Origin: Anaerolineae bacterium
GTDB lineage: Bacteria > Chloroflexota > Anaerolineae > UBA4142 > SHND01
Direction of reading: 5' to 3'
Length of the DNA: 64,000 nucleotides
Assembly (NCBI GenBank): GCA_020851635.1
Contig: JADZCJ010000024.1
Coordinates: 1-64,000, forward strand
Shown here: positions 41,805 to 51,260 of the stretch, piece by piece
How positions within the stretch are numbered: position 1 is the stretch's first letter
Layout: every line of letters begins with the position of its first letter
Notes under the pieces: model-generated
The model's input: only the letters and a program-made list of their open reading frames with translations
The model's database searches: none
Told to the model about the DNA's origin: nothing
Program-made: the position numbers and the translations under genes

Positions 41805-42188
41805 ATGACGGAACGAGACACACAATTGATCCAGCTCGCGCGGATGGTCTATACGGGCGAGGCAGCCGAGCACAAGATCATTTCCCCGGACATTCTTTGG
41901 CACGTGCCCGGTCACAATCCCGTTTCGGGGGAGTATCGAGGCGCGGATTATTTTCAAGTGATGTCCGCACGTATGGCGCCGTTGGACCGGTGGGAGTTTC
42001 GAGTTGAGTGTGTGATGGTCAATGGCGACTATGTTGTCACACAAATTCGGCTCCGCGGGGAGCGCAAGGGCAGACAGATTGACACGCGAGGCGGGCACAT
42101 TTTGCGATTTGGCGCCGATAACCAAATTGTCGAAGGATGGGGTTTTACCGAGGACCAGGACGCACTCGATGATTTTTTCGCCGCTTGA
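41805..42188 (+). CDS. SnoaL/NTF2-like protein
   Basis: 127 aa from ATG 41805, with GGAGG 6 bases before it. The pattern fits the NTF2-like fold: an N-terminal helix (TQLIQLARMVYTG), the HVPGHNPVSGEYRG segment with His/Asn around the pocket entrance, then strands VECVMVNGDYVVTQIRLRG and ILRFGADNQIVEGWGF. Such proteins are small binding proteins or enzymes (isomerases, cyclases, hydrolases); this one gives no clue to substrate. It lies 19 bp after tsaC and 9 bp before the GT4 gene, so likely co-transcribed. Confidence 0.8.
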   Translation: MTERDTQLIQLARMVYTGEAAEHKIISPDILWHVPGHNPVSGEYRGADYFQVMSARMAPLDRWEFRVECVMVNGDYVVTQIRLRGERKGRQIDTRGGHILRFGADNQIVEGWGFTEDQDALDDFFAA

Positions 42189-42197
42189 GCTCGATGC

Positions 42198-43340
42198 ATG
42201 AGCTATTCGAAACAAGCGCCCGATACCGGGGCTGCCCGCAGACCGGGAATCATCGGCATTGACGCGAGCCGAGCAGTCACGGATGCGCCGACGGGCACGG
42301 AATATTATTCGCGCGCGCTGATTGACGCCTTGCTCTGCGAGGATTCCTCATTTCGTTTTCGGCTGTATACGCGAACGACGCCCCCAAGCAATTTTTTTCC
42401 TCAAACCAACAATTACGAAATCCGCGCGATTCCCTTGCCGCGCTTGTGGACGCATGTGCGGCTGGCGCACGAGATGCTGAGGCGCGCGCCCGACGTCTTG
42501 TTCGTGCCTGCCCACGTCCTCCCGCCGATTCATCCGCGCCGTTCGCTGGTGACGGTGCATGATCTCGGATACAAGTTTTTCCCCCAAGCTCACCCCTTGA
42601 CGCAGCGGCTGTATCTGGATTTGTCCACGCGCTGGAATGTGCGGAGCGCGGAGGCGGTGATTGCGGACTCGGATGCAACGCGGAATGACATTGTACGTCA
42701 ATATCGCGTCCCTGCCGAGCGGATCCATGTGGTCTACCCGGCGCACAATGCGGATATTTTCAAACCCGACCCTGACCCGCGCGAGATTGAGCGTATCAGG
42801 GCTAAATACGGGTTGACGGGTCGCTATCTCTTGAGCGCGGGCACGCTGCACCCGCGCAAGAATTATGCGCGCTTGATCGAGGCGTGTGCCGCGCTGCCGT
42901 CCGAGTACTCTTTGGTGATTGCGGGAAAAAGGGGCTGGATGTTTGATTCGATCCGTGCGCGGGCGCGCGCATTGAACGTGACTGGGCGCGTCAAGTTTCT
43001 GGATTACGTGCCGATTGAGGAGATGCCACTGCTGTATGGTGGTGCGGAGCTGGCGGCGCTGCCTTCGCTCTACGAAGGATTCGGATTTCCGGCGCTGGAG
43101 GCGCAGGCATGTGGAACGCCGCTGGTCTGTTCCAATTCGTCGTCACTCCCGGAGGTGGCAGGCGAAGGGGCGGTCTATTTTGACCCGCTGAATGTGGGCG
43201 AGATGGCAAGCGCATTACGGCTGTGTTTGGAGGATAAGGGGCTGCGACGAGATCTGGTGAGGCGCGGATGTGAGAACTTGCGCCGTTTTTCATGGGCAGA
43301 CGCGGCAAAGCGGGTTTTGAAGATTATCGGGGCGGTTTGA
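42198..43340 (+). CDS. Family 4 glycosyltransferase (GT-B fold)
   Basis: 380 aa. The N-terminal Rossmann-like half starts IGIDASRAVTDAPTGTEYYS with the glycine-rich acceptor loop. The C-terminal half has LLSAGTLHPRKNYARLIEA, VKFLDYVP and the donor-binding ALPSLYEGFGFPALEAQACG (EX7E motif). It transfers a sugar from an NDP-sugar (typically mannose or glucose) to a lipid or glycan in the cytoplasm. The acceptor is unknown. A terminator hairpin includes its stop codon. Confidence 0.93.
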   Translation: MSYSKQAPDTGAARRPGIIGIDASRAVTDAPTGTEYYSRALIDALLCEDSSFRFRLYTRTTPPSNFFPQTNNYEIRAIPLPRLWTHVRLAHEMLRRAPDVLFVPAHVLPPIHPRRSLVTVHDLGYKFFPQAHPLTQRLYLDLSTRWNVRSAEAVIADSDATRNDIVRQYRVPAERIHVVYPAHNADIFKPDPDPREIERIRAKYGLTGRYLLSAGTLHPRKNYARLIEACAALPSEYSLVIAGKRGWMFDSIRARARALNVTGRVKFLDYVPIEEMPLLYGGAELAALPSLYEGFGFPALEAQACGTPLVCSNSSSLPEVAGEGAVYFDPLNVGEMASALRLCLEDKGLRRDLVRRGCENLRRFSWADAAKRVLKIIGAV

Positions 43341-43370
43341 GTTGGCACACGCAAATTCAAACCGCCTTTT
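43331..43370 (+). terminator. Terminator spanning the GT4 stop codon
   Basis: GGCGGTTTGAGTT (43331-43343) pairs with AATTCAAACCGCC (43354-43366, one G-T pair), followed by TTTT. The TGA (43338-43340) lies inside the stem. Confidence 0.8.
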
Positions 43371-43493
43371 AATTCACAGTTAACGCGCTGCGGATTCAAT
43401 ACAGATATTCGAGGGACGACCCGGGGTGATCCGGCGCGATGAGGCGGGGGAGACCGTTGGGTGACGTAATCAAGGGTAAAGGGAATTCCGGAT

Positions 43494-44834
43494 ATGAAAA
43501 AATTGCTGGTCGGGCTGATTTTGTTGGCTGCCGCATTCATGACCGCGTGCGGGAGTCAGACGACGCCGACCGTGACTGTGGCAGAGATGCCCCCGACGCC
43601 GAGATTTACGCAGACGCAGGCGCCGATGGGCTCGGAACTGCTGTTTGACGGCGCGCGCGCCTATGAGCAAAATCGCAGGCTTGCGGTTGATATTGGCACG
43701 CGCGTTGCAGGCACACAGGGCGGACAAAACGCGGCAGACTATATTGCGAGTGAATTTGAGGAGAGTGGTCTGGAGGTGACGCGGCAGGCGTTCACATTCG
43801 AAGGATGGGAGGACCGCGGCACAACGGTCCAATTGATTGGCGCAAACGCCGGGCAACTGGATGCAAACCCGATCCAATACAGCGTTGGAGGCAACGTCGA
43901 AGGGGACATTGTGCTGACGCCGGGGACAGGGACACGCAATGATTTTTCAAGAGTAAATGTGCGCGGCAAGATTGCGCTGGTCAAGCGCGGGACTTTGTCC
44001 TTTGGCGAAAAGGCGCAGAATGCGGCGGAGGTGGGCGCCAAGGCGATTTTGATTTACAACGAACGACCCGAGAGTTTTACGGGGACTTTACGCGAGCGGG
44101 TATCAATTCCGACGATTGCGCTCAGCGGGGCGGCGGGGCAGGAAATCTTGAAGCGGCTGCCGCAAGGCACGGTCCGGGTTCAAATCAAGAGTGATTCGGG
44201 CGTGGAGCAGCGAACGGGCTATAACGTGATCGGAACGCTCAAGGGCAAGACCGCAGAGACGATTGTGCTGGGTGGGCACTATGATTCGGTTTCGGCAGGA
44301 CCCGGCGCAGGCGACAACGGGTCGGGCACTGCAGTTGTGTTGGAGCTGGCGCGCGCGCTGGCGCAAAAACCGCAGCCCGAGCATACATTGGTCTTTGTGG
44401 CATTTGACGCGGAAGAGCTGGGATTGGTGGGGTCACGCGCATATGTGGATGATCTGAGCGAGAGTCAACTGGGCGAAATCCGCGCGATGTTGAATTTTGA
44501 CATGCTGGGCGCGGGGGGCGGACCCTTGATCCTGATGGGTAACGGAGACGTTGCGCTGTTGGCGCGATCGAGCGCACAGCAGTTGGGCATTGACGCGCGG
44601 AACGGCTCGATGCCGTCCAATGCGGGGAGCGATCACGAATCGTTCGCGCGCCAAGGGGTGGATACGGTCTTTTTTATGCGGGACTATGATTTGCTGCATA
44701 CACCCGATGACACCATCAATCAGGTCAAGGAGCAATATCTGGACGAGGCAGGACGCGTCGCCGAACGGGTGCTTGAACGGCTGGATGCCGCACCTGTCCG
44801 ATTGGACTCTTCCAAGCTGATGCCGACCGAATGA
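43494..44834 (+). CDS. M28-family aminopeptidase lipoprotein with PA domain
   Basis: 446 aa. Lipoprotein signal with lipobox MTAC (Cys19) and a short Thr/Pro linker, so extracytoplasmic. A protease-associated domain (about 115-225) is inserted before the M28 zinc peptidase core. Metal ligands are visible in GGHYDSVSAGPGAGDNGSG (near 262), FDAEELGLVG (near 305), and later NFDMLG and SDHESF. M28 enzymes are usually aminopeptidases with two zinc ions. Single gene, terminator at 44859. Confidence 0.92.
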   Translation: MKKLLVGLILLAAAFMTACGSQTTPTVTVAEMPPTPRFTQTQAPMGSELLFDGARAYEQNRRLAVDIGTRVAGTQGGQNAADYIASEFEESGLEVTRQAFTFEGWEDRGTTVQLIGANAGQLDANPIQYSVGGNVEGDIVLTPGTGTRNDFSRVNVRGKIALVKRGTLSFGEKAQNAAEVGAKAILIYNERPESFTGTLRERVSIPTIALSGAAGQEILKRLPQGTVRVQIKSDSGVEQRTGYNVIGTLKGKTAETIVLGGHYDSVSAGPGAGDNGSGTAVVLELARALAQKPQPEHTLVFVAFDAEELGLVGSRAYVDDLSESQLGEIRAMLNFDMLGAGGGPLILMGNGDVALLARSSAQQLGIDARNGSMPSNAGSDHESFARQGVDTVFFMRDYDLLHTPDDTINQVKEQYLDEAGRVAERVLERLDAAPVRLDSSKLMPTE

Positions 44835-44858
44835 CTCGGCGAGAGTGACCGAAGATAC

Positions 44859-44893
44859 GAGACCATGGGGAAACCTGTGGTCTCTATTTTTTT
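44859..44893 (+). terminator. Rho-independent terminator after the M28 peptidase
   Basis: GAGACCA (44859-44865) pairs with TGGTCTC (44878-44884), followed by TATTTTTTTT. Confidence 0.85.
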
Positions 44894-45004
44894 TAGAGTT
44901 GGAACTCTTTTGAATCTGCTTGCGTCTGTATCGCAGAATCGAATACCCAGCAGGGGCGAAACAGTTGCAGCAGGCGCGCCGGCAAGCGTTTCGTTCTTGT
45001 AAGC

Positions 45005-45026
45005 AACGCATCTTGAGATGCGTTGG
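45005..45026. promoter_or_regulatory. 22-bp palindrome upstream of the VIT/VWA gene
   Basis: CAACGCATCT and AGATGCGTTG separated by TG, ending 7 bases before the Shine-Dalgarno. Either an operator or a hairpin next to the ribosome site. Confidence 0.5.
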
Positions 45027-45047
45027 GTGAACTTGAGGAGGTTCGCC

Positions 45048-47240
45048 ATGAAGCATCTACGCATCATTGTGTTGAGTTTGATCGCGCTCGGCGCGCTGTC
45101 GCTGCTGGCGCTCGGCAGCGCCCCATCCGCTCTGGCAGATGGGTTGATCGTAATTGACTGCCCCACGCTGTCTCCCCCGCCAGCAACGCCCTGTCCGCCT
45201 AACGCGCGCTGTATGCCGCCGGTGGACACGGGCATCTGTCCCGCGTATCTGCGGGTAAAAAATCACAACGTTACGGTAACAATTGAAAATCAGGTGGCAA
45301 AGACAAAGATTGACCAGATTTTTGTGAATGACAGCGACTCGACGCTGGAGGGGACGTACATTTTTCCATTGCCGGAAGATGCGACGATCTCGGATTTTGC
45401 CATGTATGTGGACGGCGTTCGCCTGGAGGGGCGGGTGCTGGACCGCGACGAGGCGCGCGAGATCTATGAAGGAATCGTGCGGCGACAGCGTGACCCGGCG
45501 CTACTCGAGTATATCGGGCGCGGCGCATTCCAGGCGCGTATTTTTCCGATTCAACCGCATTCGGAAAAACGTGTAGATATATCCTACGGTCAGGTCTTGA
45601 AGGCGGACAATGGTCTGGTGAAATATGTGTACCCGCTTTCGACAGAGAAATTCTCACCGCAGCCGCTGGACAGTGTGACGATCAATGTGGATTTGAAATC
45701 AGCTCAGGCGCTCAAGGCAATCTATTCTCCGTCGCACAACGTGGCGGTGACGCGCCGGGGCGATTTTGCGGCGAATGTGAGCTATGAGGACAACAACGTC
45801 AAGCCGGACCGCGATTTTGTGCTGTATTACAGCGTTTCGACGGACGATATCGGCGCGACGCTGTTGAGCTATAAACCGGATGCGACGGGGGATGGCTTTT
45901 TCGTGCTGCTTGTGTCGCCCAAGGTGGAGGTGGCGCAGGAACGGGTTGTGGAAAAGGACGTAATCCTGGTGCTTGACTCGTCCGGCTCGATGGAGGGCGA
46001 AAAGATTGCGCAGGGGCGGAACGCGCTGAAATATGTTTTGCAGCAACTCCAGCCGAATGATCGTTTCAAAGTAATTTCGTTTGCGACCTCGATTTTGACG
46101 TATGCCAATGACCTGCGACCTGCTTCAGAGCGCGGTGACGCGATAAGATGGGTGGAGAATATCGTCGCGAGCGGTGGGACGGACATTAACCGCGCATTGC
46201 TCGAAGCGTTGGACGATGTAGACAAGGAGCGCGCGACGATTCTGATCTTTGTGACGGATGGTTTGCCAACCGTCGGCGAGGTGAACGGTGAGCGCATTCT
46301 AGAGAACGTCAAACGAGATGCGCCGGACAATGTGCGGCTGTTTACGTTTGGCGTCGGCGATGATGTAAATACGGTTCTTTTGGACTCGCTGGGGGAGGCA
46401 CATCGCGGGACGAGCGCGTATGTGCGCCCGGGAGAGAATATCGAAGAAGCCGTGTCGGGTTTTTATGCCAAGGTTTCAACGCCCGTGCTCTCGGACATCA
46501 AACTCGATTTTGGCGGCATCGAGACCTTTGACGTATACCCGTTCCCTTTGCCGGACTTGTTTGCGGGGACACAGTTGGTGATTGCAGGTCGCTACAAGGG
46601 TGGCAGTCCGGCGAATATTACGCTGTCGGGGAATGTGAACGATCGCAAACAAGATTATGTGTTTGAGGGCTTGAGCTTGGCGCGCGAGGGTGGAGACCCG
46701 TTTATCGCGCCGCTGTGGGCGACGCGCAAGATCGGGTATCTGCTGGCGCAGATTCGGCTGCATGGCGAGAACAGGGAAGCGGTGGATGAGATCGTGGAAC
46801 TGGCGATTCGCTATGGCATTGTGACACCTTATACGTCGTTTCTGATCGAAGAAAATGCGGATGTGTTGAGCGAAGAGGGGCGCACGTCAGCGGGTAGCGC
46901 GGTGCAGCAGAATGTCCCGCCTCCTGCCGCGGCTCCTCAATCGGGCGCGGGGGCAGTGCAGCAGAGTCAAGCCAACAAAGCGCTGCAAGATGCCGATAGT
47001 GCGCCAACGTCGAGCGAGGGCAAGGTAAAGCATGTGGGCGACAAGGCGTTTCTGCTGCAGAATGGTGTTTGGACAGATACGACCTTTGTGCCGGAAAAAA
47101 TGACGACGACGAAAATCGCGTTTGGAAGCGCGCAGTATTTTGACCTGCTCAAGCAGCATCCCGAGTGGAGCCAATACGCGGCAGTTGGCGCAAAAGTGAT
47201 TTTTGTGGCGGACGGTGTGGCGTACGAGATTACAGAATGA
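45048..47240 (+). CDS. Exported VIT and von Willebrand A domain protein
   Basis: 730 aa from ATG 45048 (GAGGAGG, 8 bases upstream). An N-terminal signal segment (about 5-30). The VIT domain (about 65-190) has VNDSDSTLEGTYIFPLPEDA and DRDEAREIYEGIVRRQRDPA. The VWA domain (about 305-480) has an intact metal site: LDSSGSM, GGTDI and VTDGLPT. The C-terminal half continues like inter-alpha-trypsin-inhibitor family proteins, with an Ala/Gln/Pro-rich stretch near 620-660. It is probably an adhesive or protein-binding surface protein. No sortase or membrane anchor is visible. Confidence 0.9.
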   Translation: MKHLRIIVLSLIALGALSLLALGSAPSALADGLIVIDCPTLSPPPATPCPPNARCMPPVDTGICPAYLRVKNHNVTVTIENQVAKTKIDQIFVNDSDSTLEGTYIFPLPEDATISDFAMYVDGVRLEGRVLDRDEAREIYEGIVRRQRDPALLEYIGRGAFQARIFPIQPHSEKRVDISYGQVLKADNGLVKYVYPLSTEKFSPQPLDSVTINVDLKSAQALKAIYSPSHNVAVTRRGDFAANVSYEDNNVKPDRDFVLYYSVSTDDIGATLLSYKPDATGDGFFVLLVSPKVEVAQERVVEKDVILVLDSSGSMEGEKIAQGRNALKYVLQQLQPNDRFKVISFATSILTYANDLRPASERGDAIRWVENIVASGGTDINRALLEALDDVDKERATILIFVTDGLPTVGEVNGERILENVKRDAPDNVRLFTFGVGDDVNTVLLDSLGEAHRGTSAYVRPGENIEEAVSGFYAKVSTPVLSDIKLDFGGIETFDVYPFPLPDLFAGTQLVIAGRYKGGSPANITLSGNVNDRKQDYVFEGLSLAREGGDPFIAPLWATRKIGYLLAQIRLHGENREAVDEIVELAIRYGIVTPYTSFLIEENADVLSEEGRTSAGSAVQQNVPPPAAAPQSGAGAVQQSQANKALQDADSAPTSSEGKVKHVGDKAFLLQNGVWTDTTFVPEKMTTTKIAFGSAQYFDLLKQHPEWSQYAAVGAKVIFVADGVAYEITE

Positions 47241-47338
47241 GAGCGGAGGATGGAGACTGGAGACTGGCGTGAAGGGTTTGAAACGTGAAACGTCAAGCGT
47301 GAGGTGACATGCGCCAGTTGAATGGAAGGAAACAAGAA

Positions 47339-47376
47339 ACAGGTCCGCGCCAAAGATGGTGCGGACCTGTCTTTTT
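47339..47376 (+). terminator. Rho-independent terminator after the VIT/VWA gene
   Basis: ACAGGTCCGC (47339-47348) pairs perfectly with GCGGACCTGT (47361-47370), then CTTTTT. Confidence 0.88.
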
Positions 47377-47697
47377 GTTTGCGGGGGAATGGAGCGTCAC
47401 GGCCGTGACAAGTTTCAAGCGATGCACGCGGGATGCGCGCACGCGGAGAATCGTGTGCGGAAAACGAGTTAGAACATGCGTGCGGGTCGTACTCTATGCT
47501 GTGTGGGATAAGTGTGGGATAGTGTGGGATAATCGAAAATGTATGTTTTGCTACATCCTGCTCAGTCACGGTTCGGCGGATGGGGTTTGAGGTTATCAAG
47601 AGAAAAAAATACGGGCATATTTAGACTATTTTTGTGATAATATTGGGTTATTGTTCGAATCACTATTTTTAGTTTTGTTCTTGATTGCTGAGGTCCC
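47377..47697. other. Gene-free region with GTGTGGGAT repeats and a promoter-like end
   Basis: No gene visible. Three near-tandem copies of GTGTGGGAT lie at 47501, 47512 and 47522. Nearer the SPFH gene the sequence becomes AT-rich, with an extended -10-like TGTGATAAT near 47633-47641, about 55 bases before the start codon. The repeats could bind a regulator of the SPFH gene. Confidence 0.45.
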
Positions 47698-49209
47698 ATG
47701 CGTCGTCCCGCCTTGGTCAAAAAGATAAAATCTCTTGCTCGATCCTTTTACGTGCTATTTGGATTGGCTTGCGTGTTCGTCTTGCTGGCTTTTTTTGCGG
47801 GGGTATTCAGTGTCCCGCGCAGTGACCTGGTGAACAGGGTATTGTATGCATCATTGTTTGCGGCGATGCTCATACTGGGATTGGCACTTTTTGGGTGGTT
47901 GTATACGCGGATGATTGTGAATCGGATTGCGCCGTTTGTGTTAAATCCATATGGTGTTCGGGATGCGAATCATTCACGCAAACTGTTGAATGATTTTTTG
48001 TTTGGCGCGAAACAAGCCAAACTGGTGATTGAAGATGGAAGCATATCGCCCAAATCGGATGATACGGTGCTCAAAACCACGCTGATAGGTCCCGGGACGA
48101 TCGAGGTGGATTGGGAGAGCGCCGCGCTGGTGGAAAAGGTGTCCGACAAGACACGGACGTTCGTGCTTGTCCATGCAGGAGAGCATGAACTGGAAGACAA
48201 AGACCGTATCCTGGGAATTGTTGATCTGCGTCCACAAAAGGAGTCATTTGATTTCTCTACCATCTCGACGGGCGATGGCATCCTGGTGCGCGTGCGGGGA
48301 TATATCATTTATCACATTGAACAAGACCTGGCACATCTCAAGATGAACCGAAGCCATCACACGCACTTGGGCGCCGTGAAAAATGCAATCATGCCAGATG
48401 GCGGATGGCAAAAAAGGGTCATTGGCGCGATTGAACCGATTGTTCGACATTCTTTTAGAGAGTATGAGCTGGGCGAGATGTTTATCCGCGAGCCGCGGTT
48501 TGCGCCTTCCGATACACGCGCGGTCCTGGAGGGTCTGGCAGCGCGTCGGATAACGCCATTTGTGTTGGGCGATGTCGAGAATCGCATCAAACAAGGATTG
48601 CAGGAGGTGACGGCTCAGTGGGGGGTGCAGATCTCGATAGTGAGAATCGAGGAGATTGGACCGCCGGATGAACTGACGGACCGCGCGATGCGAGCGTATC
48701 AGGTCTGGTTGACGCGCGAGGCGGAGCTGCAACGGGTCGAGACAAATACTCAAATCGCCCAGCGTGAGGCAGAAGCGGCGCGCGAGATGGCGGCGATACA
48801 GCGAGACACCGAGTTGATTCGGTCCGAGGCGCAAGCTGCTGCGCTGCGTTCCAATGCGAGCGTCGAAAAAGACACTGCCTTGATACGCGCAGAAATGCAA
48901 GCAGAAACAAAGCGAATTATGGCAGAGGCGGAACAACGCGCTCAATTGCTGCTGGCGGAAGCGGAATCGGATGCGCACCGTTTGCGGATGAATGCCATTG
49001 GAGAGGCGGGGATGGACGTAGCGCGTCGAATTGACCTGTTGATGGATGTGACCGGGCGAAATCTTGATGACTCGGTGCTGCGCGAATTCTTGCGCGCAAT
49101 TGGGCTACTCGAGTCCGATGTGGAGGGTCTGGACGACCAGACCTCGCGAGTGATTCAGATTCGTGATATCGCGGTTGGCGGAAAGGCGGATGCGGAGGCG
49201 AGCAAATAG
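47698..49209 (+). CDS. SPFH/band-7 membrane scaffold protein
   Basis: 503 aa. Two N-terminal helices (about 15-38 and 48-70), then an SPFH domain (about 110-345; LVRVRGYIIYHIEQD and the later VQISIVRIEEIGPPDEL fit the family), then a long Ala/Glu/Arg-rich coiled coil (about 345-440). Such proteins (flotillin, stomatin, HflK/C-like) form large membrane rings or cages. Flotillin operons in bacteria usually carry an NfeD partner; none is here. Instead a helical 193-aa protein follows after 5 bp. Confidence 0.85.
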   Translation: MRRPALVKKIKSLARSFYVLFGLACVFVLLAFFAGVFSVPRSDLVNRVLYASLFAAMLILGLALFGWLYTRMIVNRIAPFVLNPYGVRDANHSRKLLNDFLFGAKQAKLVIEDGSISPKSDDTVLKTTLIGPGTIEVDWESAALVEKVSDKTRTFVLVHAGEHELEDKDRILGIVDLRPQKESFDFSTISTGDGILVRVRGYIIYHIEQDLAHLKMNRSHHTHLGAVKNAIMPDGGWQKRVIGAIEPIVRHSFREYELGEMFIREPRFAPSDTRAVLEGLAARRITPFVLGDVENRIKQGLQEVTAQWGVQISIVRIEEIGPPDELTDRAMRAYQVWLTREAELQRVETNTQIAQREAEAAREMAAIQRDTELIRSEAQAAALRSNASVEKDTALIRAEMQAETKRIMAEAEQRAQLLLAEAESDAHRLRMNAIGEAGMDVARRIDLLMDVTGRNLDDSVLREFLRAIGLLESDVEGLDDQTSRVIQIRDIAVGGKADAEASK

Positions 49210-49214
49210 ATTAT

Positions 49215-49796
49215 ATGGCTGGCACAGAGTTGACTCGAGACCTTGTTCGGCTCGGACAGCAATATTTGCTGGACCCTCCTATGGTGGGGAACGTCGGAAC
49301 GAGCGTTCGGGCGATGATGCAGGATGCGGCAAATGCCTGCTTGGCGGGTGACTGGCAGCGGGCAGACGCGTCGGCGCGCTCGTGCCGACAGGTCTCGGAC
49401 CTCTCGCCCGCTTATCGCGGTTCAATTCCAGTCAAGTTCGTCCTTGGGGTGAGTGACTATTTCGCAGCGGTCACCCTAATCGGACAAGAACAGTACAAAG
49501 CTGGGCTGGAGAGACTGATTATTGGGGCGGACGAGCTTTCATTTGCCTCGCCCCGGTCCTCGGCTGCGATCTGGCTTGGTCATGCCCGCGTTTTGAGACA
49601 GATTGCGACTGGCGACCCCAAGATCATGAGAAAAGATTGGGAGGATGATGCTTTTGATCCCGTGTATGCAGGGCTTTGGAGTTTGCAGCGCAGTGAAAAT
49701 CTGCTCCAAGAGCTTAGAGAGTTGACCGCCAAGCAACTAACAGACGAAGTTGTGCATGAACATGCTCGCTTTATGGCGTTGTGGCGAACGCCGTGA
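49215..49796 (+). CDS. Helical (TPR-like) protein coupled to the SPFH gene
   Basis: 193 aa, predicted soluble and all-helical, with helix pairs (LAGDWQRADASARSC; EQYKAGLERLIIGA) of TPR-like length. No signal, membrane helix or catalytic motif. It begins 5 bp after the SPFH stop, so the two are translated from one message and may form a complex. I do not recognise the family. It ends 5 bp before the convergent AlbA_2 gene. Confidence 0.7.
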   Translation: MAGTELTRDLVRLGQQYLLDPPMVGNVGTSVRAMMQDAANACLAGDWQRADASARSCRQVSDLSPAYRGSIPVKFVLGVSDYFAAVTLIGQEQYKAGLERLIIGADELSFASPRSSAAIWLGHARVLRQIATGDPKIMRKDWEDDAFDPVYAGLWSLQRSENLLQELRELTAKQLTDEVVHEHARFMALWRTP

Positions 49797-49801
49797 TGCT
49801 G

Positions 49802-51202
49802 TCATTTGAGGATATAGTATGTCCCCCGTCTGTCGCCCATCTTGATTAGCAGTCCGGCGTCCACGAGATCGGCGAGGTCGCGGCGGATGGTCTCTTCGCT
49901 GACATCGGGGTATGCCTCTTTGAGGTCGCGGTTGCCGATGCGCCCGGTTTTGTGGAGGATTTGGAGGGCAGCCGTCTGACGCTCGTTGAGCGGAAGGTTG
50001 TGGTAGCGGGTGCGATCGAAATCGGTGGTGACGAATTGGTCGCCCGCGCCGCGCAGCGTGACGCGAAAACCATTGGCGGTTTCCTGGAATCTCGGCTTGG
50101 GGAGGCCTGCCTCGTTCATCTGTCGCAAGATGCGGTCAATGCCATAGCCCAAACGCTCGACAAAACCCAGATCGGTAAGCACCTGAACGATGACTTCGTT
50201 GCGGGCAAATCGTTCCTGCACAATGTTTTCGATTGTGATGTGTCCCGGAAGGCGACCCGGCGAATAGACCTCGACACGATCCACGAACATGAGGACGCGG
50301 ATTTCTTCGCCGCGAATCTGATAATCGCGGTGGGCGACCGCGTTGACAATCACTTCACGGACGGCGGGCAGGGGATATTCCGGTTTTTCCTGGCGGCGCA
50401 ATTCGGTTATGCGCGCCCCCTTGCGCATGTTGGCGACGAGAAACGCCTCTGCCGCGCGGACTTGTTCGCTGAGCGAACCCCGCGCCGTTTCACGGATAAA
50501 CGTATCGGACATTTCGGCGCCCGAGTAACGGACGAGCACGATCTCGGCGCTGGGCAGCAGCCGTTGTGGTTCGCGTCCAAAAAGCAGCAAGCCCGCCACA
50601 GTCGGACGGTAGGCGCCGCTCTCTTTGGCGAGACAGCCCCGGCGATACAGGAGGTCGAGGGTGCCTTCGTCCCAACGGCTGCGTGAGCTGACATCGGTCA
50701 GAAAGAGTTTGGCGTATGCATCTACGCGTTCACGGTCGAGCTCGTCAAGGGTCGCCCCCTGAAGCACCTGGGCTTCAAAGTTGCCTTCGCCGCGTTGGCG
50801 GAGCAGATCGCGCAGCTGGCGGGGACCAAGCGCGCGATTTTTTTTGCCCTCGCGTTCCAGATATTTGCCGCGCAGTGCGTACGCGTGTGGCAAGCCCGAG
50901 GGAATGGAGGCGATGAGAACGGGTTTGCCTTGAAGGATGGCGACGACAGGGCGAGGAAGGACGAGGGGCGGTTCGCACCGCAGACCGGCAGCGAGCGTCT
51001 TTTCGCGCGCCGTCTCCACGTCCTTGAGACCCTTGATCGCTTCGGTGACGGGGTCTATTCCGACAAGCACGAGACCGCCCTCGCTGTTCGCAAGGGCGGA
51101 AAATGTTTCCGCAAAGCGAAGAATAGGAGCGCTTTCCGATTCGAACGCGAGAGTCTCGGACTGACCTTGATCGTAAATGGATTGGAGGTCGGTCGTTTCC
51201 AT
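49802..51202 (-). CDS. AlbA_2/Schlafen-type ATP-binding transcriptional regulator
   Basis: 466 aa. The N-terminal AlbA_2 domain (about 10-135) has ETLAFESESAPI and FSALANSEGGLVLVGID, the Schlafen-like fold. A middle region (about 150-260) leads to an HATPase_c_4 domain (about 265-390) with REVIVNAVAHRDYQIRG and LGYGIDRI. A C-terminal winged helix (about 400-466) has GRIGNRDLKEAYPDVSEETI, as in DeoR-type regulators. This is a common architecture for putative ATP-responsive transcription regulators. Targets unknown; the SPFH pair is convergent. Confidence 0.9.
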   Translation of the reverse strand: METTDLQSIYDQGQSETLAFESESAPILRFAETFSALANSEGGLVLVGIDPVTEAIKGLKDVETAREKTLAAGLRCEPPLVLPRPVVAILQGKPVLIASIPSGLPHAYALRGKYLEREGKKNRALGPRQLRDLLRQRGEGNFEAQVLQGATLDELDRERVDAYAKLFLTDVSSRSRWDEGTLDLLYRRGCLAKESGAYRPTVAGLLLFGREPQRLLPSAEIVLVRYSGAEMSDTFIRETARGSLSEQVRAAEAFLVANMRKGARITELRRQEKPEYPLPAVREVIVNAVAHRDYQIRGEEIRVLMFVDRVEVYSPGRLPGHITIENIVQERFARNEVIVQVLTDLGFVERLGYGIDRILRQMNEAGLPKPRFQETANGFRVTLRGAGDQFVTTDFDRTRYHNLPLNERQTAALQILHKTGRIGNRDLKEAYPDVSEETIRRDLADLVDAGLLIKMGDRRGTYYILK

Positions 51203-51260
51203 CAGGGTTGGAAATAAAACCCGTCCGGTGACGAAACAGTCGAACGAGACGGGATTAGAT

